A stretch of DNA of 64,000 bases from Paraburkholderia fynbosensis (GCF_902859935.1 NZ_CADIKI010000008.1:267058-331057), one strand, 5' to 3'; shown: positions 46,361 through 55,936, counted from the stretch's first letter. Translations and numbers: made by a program. The notes: generated by a model not told the origin, from the sequence alone.

Positions 46361-47710
46361 CTAGGCGGCCTTGACGGCGGTGCGCGCGAAGTGCGCGTCG
46401 ATCGCCGCAGCGGCCACCTTGCCGTCCTGCACCGCTTGCACGGTCAGATCGATGCCGCCGGTGGCCGCGCAATCGCCGCCGGCCCATACGCCGGGCAGCG
46501 AGGTTTGCCCGTTCGCATCGACTTCGATACGGCTGCCGTCGAGTGTCAGCAGCTCGCGCGCGATGCCGACCGTCACCAGCGTTTGCCCGATCGCCTTGAG
46601 CACCATGTCGGCGTCGACCACGAAGCGCTCCTCGCCACCATCGCTCGACGTGCGTTCGAATTCGACACCCGTGACCACGCCGCTGTCGCCAAGCAAACGC
46701 ATCGGCGTCGCATGCGTGACGAGCGTGACGCCGCAGGTCTGCGCGAAATCACGCTCGGCCCAGGTCGCGCTCATCGATTCGACGCCGCGCCGGTATGCCA
46801 TCGTCACCGAGGTCGCGCCGAGCTTGCGGCTTTGCACCGCCGCGTCCACCGCCGTATTGCCGCCGCCGATCACGACGACGCGGCGGCCCACCGGCACCGT
46901 ACCCAGATCGCTCGCGCTGCGAACCTGTTCGATGAAGTCCACCGCGTTCATCACGCCGCTCAGGTCCTCGCCGTCCAGCGCGAGTGCACGCACGCCGGTG
47001 AGACCGATCGCGAGAAACACGGCGTCGTGCTGCTGGCGCAATGTATCGAGCTGAATATCGCGCCCGAGTACGACGCCGTGCTCGATCCCGATACCGCCGA
47101 CCGAACACAGCCACGCCACTTCACGCTGCGCAAAATCGTCGACGGTTTTATATGCGGCGATGCCATACTCGTTGAGGCCACCGGCCTTTTCATGCGCGTC
47201 GTAAATCGTCACGCGATGACCTGCGAGCGCGAGACGATGCGCGCACGCAAGCCCCGCCGGCCCCGCGCCGACCACGGCGACGTGCCGGCCGGTTTCGGCG
47301 GCGCGTTTGAAGAGCGGCTCGCCGCGCGCCATCGCGTGATCGGTGGCATGCCGTTGCAACGCGCCGATCGCCACCGGCTTCGCGTCCTGGTGGTTGCGCA
47401 CGCATGCGCCCTCACACAGGATTTCGGTCGGACACACACGCGCACACATACCGCCCAGCGGATTGGCCGACAGGATGTCCACCGCCGCGCCCTTCAGATT
47501 GCCGTTACTGATCTTGCGGATGAAGCTGGGAATGTCGATCTGCGTCGGGCACGCATTCACGCAAGGCGCGTCGTAGCAGTAGTGGCAGCGGCTCGCCGCC
47601 GCGGCCGCTGCGCTTGCGTCGAGCAAAGGCGCGATATCGGCGAATTCGCACGAGAGCTGCTCGGACGACAGGCGCTGCGCCGCCACGTCGCCGGTTTGCT
47701 TGATGGCCAT
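46361..47710 (-). CDS. preT: NAD-dependent dihydropyrimidine dehydrogenase subunit PreT
   Basis: 449 residues from the ATG with AAGGAA. N-terminal iron-sulfur domain: C42, C45, C50, C54 (CHYCYDAPCVNACP) and GGMCARVCPTEILCEGACV. FAD-binding VAVVGAGPAGLACA and NAD-binding VVVIGGGNTAVDAA follow, then GVWAGGDCAATGGIDLTVQAVQDG. It oxidises NADH and passes electrons to PreA. Upstream of preA, 68 bp apart, in the pyrimidine operon. Confidence 0.96.
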   Translation of the reverse strand: MAIKQTGDVAAQRLSSEQLSCEFADIAPLLDASAAAAAASRCHYCYDAPCVNACPTQIDIPSFIRKISNGNLKGAAVDILSANPLGGMCARVCPTEILCEGACVRNHQDAKPVAIGALQRHATDHAMARGEPLFKRAAETGRHVAVVGAGPAGLACAHRLALAGHRVTIYDAHEKAGGLNEYGIAAYKTVDDFAQREVAWLCSVGGIGIEHGVVLGRDIQLDTLRQQHDAVFLAIGLTGVRALALDGEDLSGVMNAVDFIEQVRSASDLGTVPVGRRVVVIGGGNTAVDAAVQSRKLGATSVTMAYRRGVESMSATWAERDFAQTCGVTLVTHATPMRLLGDSGVVTGVEFERTSSDGGEERFVVDADMVLKAIGQTLVTVGIARELLTLDGSRIEVDANGQTSLPGVWAGGDCAATGGIDLTVQAVQDGKVAAAAIDAHFARTAVKAA

Positions 47711-47846
47711 ACACGTTCCTTCTTCGATGTGAGGACGTAGCCGTACCTGCCGGCTGCGCCGAAGCGCAGCCGGGACGGCGTGTTTTATGGGCACTGCGTT
47801 ACGACTCGACGCGGTTTGACGCGCGTTAAAAGCGACCGCCAAAACG

Positions 47847-49130
47847 TTATGAAACCGGCTCGCATGCGCGCTCGAGCATCGCGTGCAGCAGCACGTTGGC
47901 GCCTGCTTCGATCCATTCGAAGGTGGCGTCTTCGATCTCGTTGTGACTGATCCCGTCGACGCACGGCACGAACACCATCGAGGTCGGCGCGACTTGCGAC
48001 AGATAACACGCGTCGTGCCCCGCACCGGACACCATGTTCCGATGCGCGTAACCGAAGCGCTCCGCCGCCGCGCGCACCGACTTCACGCACGCTTCGTCGA
48101 ACGCGACCGGCGCGTAGTAAAAAATCTGCTCGAGTTCGGTTTCGAGGCCGATGCCGCTCGCGATCTCGGCGACACCCTGGCGCAACGCGGCGTCCATCTT
48201 CGCGAGCACCGCGTCGTCGGGATGACGGAAATCGACAGTGAAGAACACGCGGCCTGGAATCACGTTGCGCGAGTTCGGATGGACCTGCAGCATACCGACC
48301 GTCGCGCAGCCGAACGGCGCATTGTCGAGTCCGATGCGATTGACCAGATCGACCACGCGCGCGGCGCCGAGCAGCGCGTCGCGGCGGCGCGGCATCGGCG
48401 TGGGCCCCGCATGCGCTTCCTGACCGGTCAGCGTGATCTCGTACCAGCGCTGACCTTGCGCATCGGTCACGACGCCAATGGTTTTCTGTTCGGCTTCGAG
48501 AATCGGCCCCTGTTCGATGTGCAATTCGAACGCCGCATGCAAGGGCCGGCCGCCGCACGGCACGTCGCCCGCGTAGCCGATGCGACTGAGTTCCTCGCCG
48601 ATGGTTTTGCCGTCCACGTCCTTGCGCGACAGGCCGTAGTCCAGCGTAAACACGCCGGCGAACACACCCGAGGCGACCATCGCCGGTGCGAAACGCGAGC
48701 CCTCCTCGTTGGTCCAGATCACGACTTCGACCGGATGCTCGGTCTCGATGCCGTGATCGTTCAGACTCCGAATCACTTCGAGACCGCCCAGCACGCCGTA
48801 GATGCCGTCAAAGCGCCCACCTGTCGGCTGCGAGTCCGCGTGCGAGCCGGTCATCACCGGCAACGCGTCGGGATTGCGCCCGGCGCGGCGCATGAACACA
48901 TTGCCCATCTGATCGACACTGACCGTGCAGCCGGCTTCCTTCGCCCAACTGACGATCAGATCGCGTCCTTCCTTGTCGAGATCGGTGAGCGCAAGGCGGC
49001 ACACGCCGCCTTTGGGCGTCGCACCGATCTTCGCCATCGTCATGAGACTTGCCCACAGCCGCTTGCCGTCGATCCTGATCGACGTCGACGGCTCGGCGTG
49101 CTGCTTCAGCGCTTCGGATACCGCGTTCAT
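47847..49130 (-). CDS. N-carbamoyl-beta-alanine/allantoate amidohydrolase (M20 family)
   Basis: 427 residues from the ATG with AAAGGAG. M20/AmaB family: metal ligands in MTGSHADSQPTGGRFDG, TNEEGSRFAPAM, HIEQGPILE and the C-terminal SGAGHDACY and PCVDGISHNEIED. The context (dihydropyrimidinase, PreAT) argues for beta-ureidopropionase, the third and last step giving beta-alanine, CO2 and ammonia. Allantoate amidohydrolase remains possible by family. First gene of the operon. Confidence 0.93.
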   Translation of the reverse strand: MNAVSEALKQHAEPSTSIRIDGKRLWASLMTMAKIGATPKGGVCRLALTDLDKEGRDLIVSWAKEAGCTVSVDQMGNVFMRRAGRNPDALPVMTGSHADSQPTGGRFDGIYGVLGGLEVIRSLNDHGIETEHPVEVVIWTNEEGSRFAPAMVASGVFAGVFTLDYGLSRKDVDGKTIGEELSRIGYAGDVPCGGRPLHAAFELHIEQGPILEAEQKTIGVVTDAQGQRWYEITLTGQEAHAGPTPMPRRRDALLGAARVVDLVNRIGLDNAPFGCATVGMLQVHPNSRNVIPGRVFFTVDFRHPDDAVLAKMDAALRQGVAEIASGIGLETELEQIFYYAPVAFDEACVKSVRAAAERFGYAHRNMVSGAGHDACYLSQVAPTSMVFVPCVDGISHNEIEDATFEWIEAGANVLLHAMLERACEPVS

Positions 49131-49279
49131 TCGTCTCGCTCCTTTCGGTGAACCGACATGAAACTGGTGCATCGGCGGCGGGCTTTGGGGCGTGTCCGCA
49201 CGGTCGCGGTGCACGTTCGACGCGCTCGTTCGCCTCTCAAACAGAGGGCAAACCCTGGGGCACCGCCCGCTCTCTCAAT

Positions 49280-49297
49280 CCTGTCCAGTTGGACAGG
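49280..49297. promoter_or_regulatory. 18-bp palindrome, candidate TetR/RutR-like operator
   Basis: CCTGTCCA-GT-TGGACAGG is a perfect 8-bp inverted repeat with a 2-bp centre in the divergent region between the pyrimidine operon and the TetR gene. Its form resembles the E. coli RutR site TTGACCA-N2-TGGTCAA. Likely the operator for both directions. The rest of the 49131-49481 spacer has no gene. Confidence 0.6.
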
Positions 49298-49481
49298 TTG
49301 TAGACGATTAGCCCCGCCAAATCAATGCCTTTCGTTCGTCAGACAACGCAGAAGATACAGAGCGAGAAGCGTGCCATTGCATTGCAGCACAACGGACGGC
49401 GCGCGACGAATCCACGTGTGGACCCCGCATCGAACGACTAGAATGAAGCGCGACGCGGCACCGATGCCGCCGAAGGCGAAC

Positions 49482-50195
49482 ATGAGAGACGACGACGTGG
49501 CAGCCGCTATGACGGAAAACGACCAAACACGCGCGCCTTTGCGGCGGCGCAAGGCGCACATTCGCGAGTCGAATGAAGCGCATCTGCTAGCGTGCGCCGA
49601 GGCCGTTTTCGCCGAACGGGGACTCGATGGCGCGAGCACCGCGATGATCGCGGAGCGTGCCGGCTTACCAAAAGCCAACGTGCACTACTACTTCCCGACC
49701 AAGCTCGCACTCTACCGCCGCGTGCTGGAAGATCTGTTCGAAGACTGGCACAAGGCCGCCGACACGTTCGAGTGCAGCGACGACCCAGTCGAAGCGATCG
49801 GCGGTTACGTGCGCGCGAAAATGGCATTGTCGCGCCGCCGGCCGCTCGGTTCGAAGGTGTGGGCGAGCGAGATCATCCACGGCGCGGAGCATATGGAGGA
49901 CATCCTCACGGAACGCGTGAAGCCATGGCTCGAGAGCCGCGTGAAAGTGATCGACGACTGGATCGCGCGCGGCCTGCTCGCGCCGGTGAATGCGCAAACG
50001 CTGATGTACATGATCTGGGCCACCACCCAGCACTACGCCGACTTCGACGCGCAGGTTCGCGCGCTCAAGGGCAAGCGTGCATTGACGCAAAAAGCGTTCG
50101 ATGCAACCACCGAGGAAGTCGTGCGACTGGTGATACGCGCGTGCGGTGCGGTGTCGCCTTCGCGGCGTGAGGACGGGGCCGATCCTTCGCGATGA
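49482..50195 (+). CDS. TetR-family regulator, RutR-like
   Basis: 237 residues from the ATG preceded by GAAGG; upstream ATGs at 49443 and 49464, or 49509, cannot be excluded. N-terminal TetR helix-turn-helix: HLLACAEAVFAERGLDGAS, MIAERAGLPKANVHYYFPTK. The C-terminal domain (IIHGAEHMEDIL, WIARGLLAPVNAQTLMYMIWATTQHYADFD in part) matches the RutR/TetR_C pattern. RutR senses uracil; divergence from the pyrimidine operon supports control of that operon. Confidence 0.9.
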   Translation: MRDDDVAAAMTENDQTRAPLRRRKAHIRESNEAHLLACAEAVFAERGLDGASTAMIAERAGLPKANVHYYFPTKLALYRRVLEDLFEDWHKAADTFECSDDPVEAIGGYVRAKMALSRRRPLGSKVWASEIIHGAEHMEDILTERVKPWLESRVKVIDDWIARGLLAPVNAQTLMYMIWATTQHYADFDAQVRALKGKRALTQKAFDATTEEVVRLVIRACGAVSPSRREDGADPSR

Positions 50196-50294
50196 GGCAC
50201 GAACACGAAGACCCCGCATACGCTCATGATGCATGGACGTATACGAGGCCTTCGTTGATTCACGGCATCGGTGGCTGCGGCGTCAGTGTCAGCG

Positions 50295-51536
50295 TCAGTA
50301 AGTCTCCAGATGCAGCCGACCTTCGCGTTTCAGCTTCGCCCACAGCGCGTCCCAATCCAGTTGATGCTGCTCGCCGATCTCCTTCAACGCCTGCAGCACA
50401 CCGTCTTCCATGCCCTTCAGTCCGCACACGTAGATGTGCGTGTTGTCGTCCCTGAGCAGGTTCGCGACGTCGACCGCGCGTTCACGCATCGCGTCCTGGA
50501 CGTAGCGCTTCGCTTGCCCCGGCGTACGCGAAAAAGCCAGATTCGTATCGATGAAATCCTTCGGCAGATTCGTCAGCGGTCCGAAGTACGGCAGTTCTTC
50601 CTTGGTGCGCGCGCCGAAGAACAGCATCAGCCTGCCCGTCGCGCCTTTCAGACGGCGCCGCCGGCGATACTCGGTCATCGCGCGCATCGGCGCGGAGCCG
50701 GTGCCTGTGCAGATCATCAGCAGATTCGAGTTCGGATGGTTCGGCATCAGAAAGGTGCCACCGAACGGGCCGATCACGTTGACCACATCGCCCTTCTTCA
50801 GATCGCACAGATAGTTCGAACACACGCCGTCGATCGCGTCGCCGTGTTGCTGCGAGACCCGTTTGACCGTCAGCGATACGTTGTTGTAGCCGGGCCGTTC
50901 GCCATCGCGCGGGCTCGCCACGGAATACTGGCGCGCGTGATGCGTGCGGCCATCGGCGCTCGCGCCCGGCGGCAGAATGCCGATCGACTGCCCTTCCAGA
51001 ACCGGAAACGGCATCGAACCGAAATCCAGCACGATGTGATGAATGTCGCTCCCGGTCGTGCTGTCGGTGAGCCGGTAGTTGCCGACCACCGTCGCGTTAG
51101 TCGGCGCCTTGTGCGTATAGAGATTCACGTACGGCTTCGCGGCCGACCACGGCGGCACGACCGAGCCGCGCGCGGTGTCCACTTCGATGCCGCTTGCGTC
51201 CGCGGACGTATCGCCCGACGCATTCGCGCCCGACGGTCCGTCCGCGGCGGGCACCGCCATCGTGTTCTGTTCCGGCAGCACGTCCCACGTGAGTTGCTCT
51301 TCGACCGGATAGGCGTCGGCCCTCAGCACCGTGCGCCAGTTGTCGATCGCACCGGTCGGACACGGCGGCACGCACGCCATGCAGCCATTGCAGATATCCG
51401 CCCTGACCACATAGTTGTTGTCGTCGTGGGTGATCGCATCGATCGGGCAAGTCTCTTCGCAGGTATTGCAGCGAATACAGATTTCCGGATCGATCAGATG
51501 TTGCCTGAGCACTTCGATCGATACTGGGCCGTTCAT
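50295..51536 (-). CDS. boxA: benzoyl-CoA 2,3-epoxidase reductase subunit BoxA
   Basis: 413 residues from the ATG with GGAGGAAG; a GTG 12 nt upstream is the weaker option. Two [4Fe-4S] motifs CIRCNTCEETCPIDAI and CNGCMACVPPCPTGAI at the N-terminus, then a ferredoxin-NADP reductase part: ARQYSVAS (FAD), GPFGGTFLMP, CTGTGSAPMRAM and VCGLKGMEDGV (NADPH). Supplies electrons to BoxB. Last gene of the boxCBA unit; converges on the TetR gene. Confidence 0.96.
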   Translation of the reverse strand: MNGPVSIEVLRQHLIDPEICIRCNTCEETCPIDAITHDDNNYVVRADICNGCMACVPPCPTGAIDNWRTVLRADAYPVEEQLTWDVLPEQNTMAVPAADGPSGANASGDTSADASGIEVDTARGSVVPPWSAAKPYVNLYTHKAPTNATVVGNYRLTDSTTGSDIHHIVLDFGSMPFPVLEGQSIGILPPGASADGRTHHARQYSVASPRDGERPGYNNVSLTVKRVSQQHGDAIDGVCSNYLCDLKKGDVVNVIGPFGGTFLMPNHPNSNLLMICTGTGSAPMRAMTEYRRRRRLKGATGRLMLFFGARTKEELPYFGPLTNLPKDFIDTNLAFSRTPGQAKRYVQDAMRERAVDVANLLRDDNTHIYVCGLKGMEDGVLQALKEIGEQHQLDWDALWAKLKREGRLHLETY

Positions 51537-51574
51537 GACTTCCTCCACCAGGGTGTGCTGCGCGTGCGCTCGCT

Positions 51575-53002
51575 TCAGTTAAAGCGCACGTATTCGAAAT
51601 CGATCGGCTGACGGTTCACGCCCATCGCGGGCGGTGCAATCCAGTTCGCGAACTTGCCCGCGTCCGTGACGCGGCCCATCAGCGACGCGACGAACGCGCG
51701 GTCCTCCGGCGAGGCCAGCCACTTCGCTTCGTTCGCGGCCCATTCGGTTTCGCTGATCACGCGACCATCGGGCGATACACGCGTGCCTGCAAACGTGCCG
51801 ATCTGCCGGTTGAACGCTTTATGCGGCACCGTCATGCGGAAATCGATACCGGCCTTTTCCAGCACCTTGTTCCAGCGCCCCACGCCCGCCACCGAATCCT
51901 TGATGTAGTCGTCGCGCAGCACTTCGTTCATCGCGTTGAGCATCGGCACTTCGCGCTCGACCAGCTTGCCGTCCTGCACGTCGAGCAGCTTGTAGCTTTG
52001 ACCGTTCAACTGGTGATCGTCGTCGCGCTTGTTCTCTTCATAGCGTCCCTTCAGGCCCGAGCTAAAGAACGTCGCCGCATTCGACGAATGATCGGCGCCG
52101 AACAGGTCGATCGTTACCGAGTAGTGGAAGTTCAGATAGCGCTGGATGGTCGGCAGATCGATCACGCCGGCCACGCGAATCTTCGCGACGTCGTCGGTAC
52201 CGAGTTCGTTCATCACCTGTGCGGTGCGCTGGATCACGCGCGACACGCCCGATTCGCCGACGAACATGTGATGCGCTTCCTCGGTCAGCATGAACTTCGT
52301 GGTGCGTGCGAGCGGGTCGAAACCCGACTCCGCGAGCGCCGACAACTGGAATTTGCCGTCACGGTCGGTGAAGTAGGTGAACATGTAGAACGCGAGCCAG
52401 TCCGGCGTTTTCTCGTTGAATGCGCCGAGAATGCGCGGATTGTCGTCGTCGCCCGAGCGGCGGCCGAGCAATGCTTCGGCTTCCTCACGTCCGTCGCGGC
52501 CGAAATAGCGGTGCAGCAGATACACCATCGCCCACAGATGGCGGCCTTCTTCCACGTTGACCTGGAACAGGTTGCGCAGATCGTACATGGACGGCGCCGT
52601 GAGCCCCAGATGTCGCTGCTGCTCGACCGACGCCGGCTCCGTATCCCCCTGGGTCACGATAATGCGACGCAGATTCGCGCGATGCTCGCCGGGCACATCC
52701 TGCCAGGCGGCCTCGCCCTTGTGTTCGCCGAAGTGGATCGTGCGATCCTGCTCGCCCGGCGTGAGGAAAATACCCCAGCGGTAGTCCGGCATCTTCACGT
52801 GATCGAAGTGCGCCCAGCCGCCCGCATCCACACTCACCGCCGTGCGCAGGTAGACGTCGTAGCCGTGCGAGCCTTCCGGTCCCATATCGCCCCACCATGA
52901 CAGAAAATTCGGCTGCCATTGTTCGAGTGCGCGTTGCAACGCGCGGTCGTCGGCGAGATTGACGTTGTTCGGAATCTTTTCGCTGTAGTTGATCGTTGAC
53001 AT
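51575..53002 (-). CDS. boxB: benzoyl-CoA 2,3-epoxidase subunit BoxB
   Basis: 475 residues. Di-iron class I oxygenase that epoxidises benzoyl-CoA. Ferritin-like core with ligands in VEEGRHLWAMVYLLHRYFG, LTEEAHHMFVGESG (ExxH) and a further E in the middle helices; the C-terminal RQIGTFAGTRVSPDGRVI is typical. Full length. Lies 38 bp upstream of boxA and 99 bp downstream of boxC. Confidence 0.97.
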   Translation of the reverse strand: MSTINYSEKIPNNVNLADDRALQRALEQWQPNFLSWWGDMGPEGSHGYDVYLRTAVSVDAGGWAHFDHVKMPDYRWGIFLTPGEQDRTIHFGEHKGEAAWQDVPGEHRANLRRIIVTQGDTEPASVEQQRHLGLTAPSMYDLRNLFQVNVEEGRHLWAMVYLLHRYFGRDGREEAEALLGRRSGDDDNPRILGAFNEKTPDWLAFYMFTYFTDRDGKFQLSALAESGFDPLARTTKFMLTEEAHHMFVGESGVSRVIQRTAQVMNELGTDDVAKIRVAGVIDLPTIQRYLNFHYSVTIDLFGADHSSNAATFFSSGLKGRYEENKRDDDHQLNGQSYKLLDVQDGKLVEREVPMLNAMNEVLRDDYIKDSVAGVGRWNKVLEKAGIDFRMTVPHKAFNRQIGTFAGTRVSPDGRVISETEWAANEAKWLASPEDRAFVASLMGRVTDAGKFANWIAPPAMGVNRQPIDFEYVRFN

Positions 53003-53101
53003 GGTCGGTTCCCTGTGCGGAAGCTGCAGTGCTGACGGTGAGAGGCGCGTATCGGGGCAGGTGGCGTTGCGTCGGTGCGCGGTGCCGGGTTCAGGTGGGC
53101 A

Positions 53102-54772
53102 TCACACGCGCGCGACGTCGAATTGCGCCTTGCTGCCCTTGCCGTACACCTTGAGCGCACCCTTCTCGCCCACTGCGTTCGGCCGGTTGAAAATCCAGTT
53201 CTGCCAGGCAGTGAGACGGCCAAAGATGCGCGTCTCCATCGTTTCCGGCCCGTTGAAGCGCAGATTCGCTTCGAGGCCGGTCAACGCATCCGGCGACATC
53301 GCCGCGCGTTCTTCGAGCGCGATACGGATTTCGTCGGCCCAGTCGATATCGTCCGGCGAGGCGGTCACGAGGCCGAGGCGCTCGGCTTCGACGGGCTTGA
53401 TTGCATCACCGATGCGCGAGCGCACCGCATCGAGCGGCTCAGCCTCTTCGTAGAAGCGGCGCGCAAGCCGCGACTGATGCGTGACAAGCGGATAAAGACC
53501 GAAGTTGACTTCCGTGAGCGTGATGCCCGGCTCCTCGTCTTCATTGCCCGGCAACGCGGCCATGTAAGTGCGGTCGGCGGCGAACGCGAGCTCCGCGAAC
53601 GTGCCGGCAAAACAGGAGCCCGGTTCGATCAGCGTGAACAGGGAACGCGACGAAACGTCGATGCGCGCGAGCGTGCGGCGCAGCAGGCCGATCGTCTCGC
53701 GCACGAACCAGTGGTCCTTGTGCTGCATCAGCGTGGCGTCGGCGGCGAGCAGGTTGCGCGCATCGCCTTCGGTCTTGAAGATCCAGGTGCCGACTTCGAG
53801 TTCGTTGGTGCGCATCGACAGGATCGCGTCGTCGAGTTCGCGGGCGAATTGCAGCGGCCACCAGTTTGCGCCGGCTGCGACGATCGCGCCGATGCTGGTC
53901 GGCGGCTCGGTTTGCGGGGCCCTGGCTGTGAACGTCGCGATGCGCTTCGCGCGATCGATCGTGACGTCGAGCGTGGTGTAGGTCAGGCCGCCGTCGCGCT
54001 CGGTGCGGTCGATACGCGTGAGTATCACGCCTTGCGCATCGTCCGGGCGGTCGCTTTGCGCGGCGAGTTCGAGCGCGCGCGCCTGGATCGCCTGATCGAA
54101 CTGATTCGGCTTCACGACTTCATCGACGAGACGCCATGCTTTGGCGCGTTCGCCGCGCACGCCTTCGACCACCGTGCAGAAGATGTCGGCACGATCGTGA
54201 CGCACGCGCCGCTTGTCGGTGACACGCGTCAGGCCGCCGGTGCCCGGCAGCACGCCGAGCAGCGGCACTTCGGGCAACGACACCGACGACGAGCGGTCGT
54301 CAACCAGATAGATCTCGTCGCAAGCGAGCGCGAGTTCGTAGCCGCCGCCGGCGCAGGCGCCATTCACCGCGGCAAGAAACTTCAGACCCGAATACCGCGA
54401 CGAATCTTCGAGGCCGTTGCGCGTTTCGTTGGTGAACTTGCAGAAGTTGACCTTCCACGCATGTGTGGACAGGCCCAGCATGAAGATGTTGGCGCCCGAG
54501 CAGAACACGCGGTCCTTGAGGCTCGTCAGCACCACGGTCCTGACTTCGGGATGCTCGAAGCGGATGCGCTGTATCGCGTCGTGCAGTTCGATGTCGACGC
54601 CCAGATCGTACGAATTCAGCTTCAGCTTGTAGCCCTCGCGGATGCCGCCGTCTTCCGCGATATCGATGCCGAGCGTTGCGACCGGGCCGTTGAAGCTCAG
54701 CTTCCAGTGCTTGTACTGCGACGGATCGGTGCGGTAGTCGACCGGCGCAATGGCGGTGTCTGCGGTGTACAT
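53102..54772 (-). CDS. boxC: 2,3-epoxybenzoyl-CoA dihydrolase BoxC
   Basis: 556 residues from the ATG with AGGAGA. Two fused enoyl-CoA hydratase/crotonase domains; the first has VLTSLKDRVFCSGANIFML and NGACAGGGYELALACDEIYLVDD (in part), the second ends near FNRPNAVGEKGALKVYGKGS. Catalyses hydrolytic ring cleavage of the epoxide to 3,4-dehydroadipyl-CoA semialdehyde and formate. First gene of the boxCBA unit, with promoter and operators just upstream. Confidence 0.97.
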   Translation of the reverse strand: MYTADTAIAPVDYRTDPSQYKHWKLSFNGPVATLGIDIAEDGGIREGYKLKLNSYDLGVDIELHDAIQRIRFEHPEVRTVVLTSLKDRVFCSGANIFMLGLSTHAWKVNFCKFTNETRNGLEDSSRYSGLKFLAAVNGACAGGGYELALACDEIYLVDDRSSSVSLPEVPLLGVLPGTGGLTRVTDKRRVRHDRADIFCTVVEGVRGERAKAWRLVDEVVKPNQFDQAIQARALELAAQSDRPDDAQGVILTRIDRTERDGGLTYTTLDVTIDRAKRIATFTARAPQTEPPTSIGAIVAAGANWWPLQFARELDDAILSMRTNELEVGTWIFKTEGDARNLLAADATLMQHKDHWFVRETIGLLRRTLARIDVSSRSLFTLIEPGSCFAGTFAELAFAADRTYMAALPGNEDEEPGITLTEVNFGLYPLVTHQSRLARRFYEEAEPLDAVRSRIGDAIKPVEAERLGLVTASPDDIDWADEIRIALEERAAMSPDALTGLEANLRFNGPETMETRIFGRLTAWQNWIFNRPNAVGEKGALKVYGKGSKAQFDVARV

Positions 54773-54813
54773 GGGGCGTCTCCTGACTGGACGATGCAAA
54801 ATTTGTTTTTTGA

Positions 54814-54854
54814 ACAATAGTGCACTGCCAAACCCATGTAAAGCACTTTAGTGC
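54814..54854 (-). promoter_or_regulatory. boxCBA promoter with two BoxR-type operator half palindromes
   Basis: Minus-strand sigma70-like promoter TTTACA-N17-TATTGT (-35 at 54842-54837, -10 at 54819-54814). A 12-bp palindrome GCACT-TT-AGTGC (54843-54854) lies just upstream of -35, and AGTGCACT (54819-54826) overlaps the -10 edge. The same motif recurs in the boxR/DUF4863 spacer. BzdR/BoxR-type regulators recognise TGCA-containing sites; assignment is inference. Confidence 0.6.
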
Positions 54855-54889
54855 ATGTTCGCTAGTAAACCCTGGCGGTCCACTGCAGC

Positions 54890-55867
54890 TCAGCCCACCC
54901 GGGCCTCATCCGGCGATTCCGCGGCGAGCCGCGCGGCAAGACGGTCACGCAACTGCAGATAGGCGTCGGCGAGGGTTTTCTCGCTGGTGTCGAAAGCCAT
55001 GTCGGCGCGGCCGTACAGTTCGCCGCGTCCGGCCAGGATGCGCTTCAGATCGTCCATCGCCTCCTTGTTGCCCGACATCGGCCGCAAATCGCCTTGCGCG
55101 ACGACCCGGCGCATATGCTCTTCCGGCGTCGCTTGCAGCCATACCGTGAAGCAGCGCGACAGCAGCGCGTTGAAGGTACCCGCCTCCGACACCAGCCCGC
55201 CCGGCGACGCGATCACCGCGCGCTCATGCTCCTGGATCACGGCCTCGAGTGCGCGATGCTCATAGCGGCGATAAGCGCTCGCTCCGTACAACGAATGAAT
55301 CTCCGACGGCGGGCAGCCGGCCATCTGCTCGATCACGCGCGTCAACTCGACGAACGGCACTTTGCGCTCCTGCGCCAGCATCCGCCCGAGCGTCGACTTG
55401 CCGGCGCCGCGCAGACCGATCAGCGCGATCCGGTCCTTGCGATGCGGGTCGCGCGGGGCCTGCGCGAACATCTCGGCGAGCGCGACACGTGCGCGTTGCA
55501 ACGCCGCCTGATCGCGGCCATGCAGCAGTTCGCGGATCAACAGCCACTCGGCGGAGGCGGTGGTTTCGTCGCCGATCACTTCGGCGAGCGGACAGTTCAA
55601 GGTGGCCGCAAGCTGCCGCAATACCAGCACCGATGCATTACCGACGCCCGATTCGAGATTCGCCAGATGCCGCTCCGACAAGCCGGTTTCGGTCGCGAGC
55701 GTCTTGCGGGTCATGCCGCGGCGCGCGCGCAGCAGCCGCACGCGCTCGCCCATTGCCGTGAGAAACGGATCGCGCTCCTCGCGCTCGGCGCTACGCTCGA
55801 TTCGCTCGCGGTGGCTCGCGTCGTCGGCGGCCTCATCCGGCGATGCGTTAGAGTACTTTTGATTCAT
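54890..55867 (-). CDS. boxR: BoxR/BzdR-type benzoyl-CoA-sensing regulator
   Basis: 325 residues, GAGGTGG site before the ATG. An N-terminal XRE helix-turn-helix (about 38-90: GERVRLLRARRGMTRKTLAT, GLSERHLANLESGVGN) is fused to a shikimate-kinase-like domain with Walker A GLRGAGKSTLG near 150. That is the architecture of BzdR/BoxR, which derepress benzoyl-CoA pathways on binding benzoyl-CoA. Lies upstream of boxC on the same strand, but a promoter separates them. Represses both flanking promoters by inference. Confidence 0.93.
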   Translation of the reverse strand: MNQKYSNASPDEAADDASHRERIERSAEREERDPFLTAMGERVRLLRARRGMTRKTLATETGLSERHLANLESGVGNASVLVLRQLAATLNCPLAEVIGDETTASAEWLLIRELLHGRDQAALQRARVALAEMFAQAPRDPHRKDRIALIGLRGAGKSTLGRMLAQERKVPFVELTRVIEQMAGCPPSEIHSLYGASAYRRYEHRALEAVIQEHERAVIASPGGLVSEAGTFNALLSRCFTVWLQATPEEHMRRVVAQGDLRPMSGNKEAMDDLKRILAGRGELYGRADMAFDTSEKTLADAYLQLRDRLAARLAAESPDEARVG

Positions 55868-55895
55868 GTTTTACCACCTCATGATCGCGATATAT

Positions 55896-55936
55896 GTACT
55901 ATAGTGCTTGACACGCACTGGGTGAACGGTTAATTT
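55896..55936. promoter_or_regulatory. divergent overlapping promoters with BoxR-type operator
   Basis: Plus strand: TTGACA-N17-TAATTT (55908-55936) aimed at the DUF4863-ligase unit. Minus strand: TTCACC-N17-TATAGT (55926 to 55898) aimed at boxR. The near-palindrome GTACT-AT-AGTGC (55896-55907) overlaps the minus -10 and touches the plus -35. It differs by two bases from the site at 54843-54854. Confidence 0.6.
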
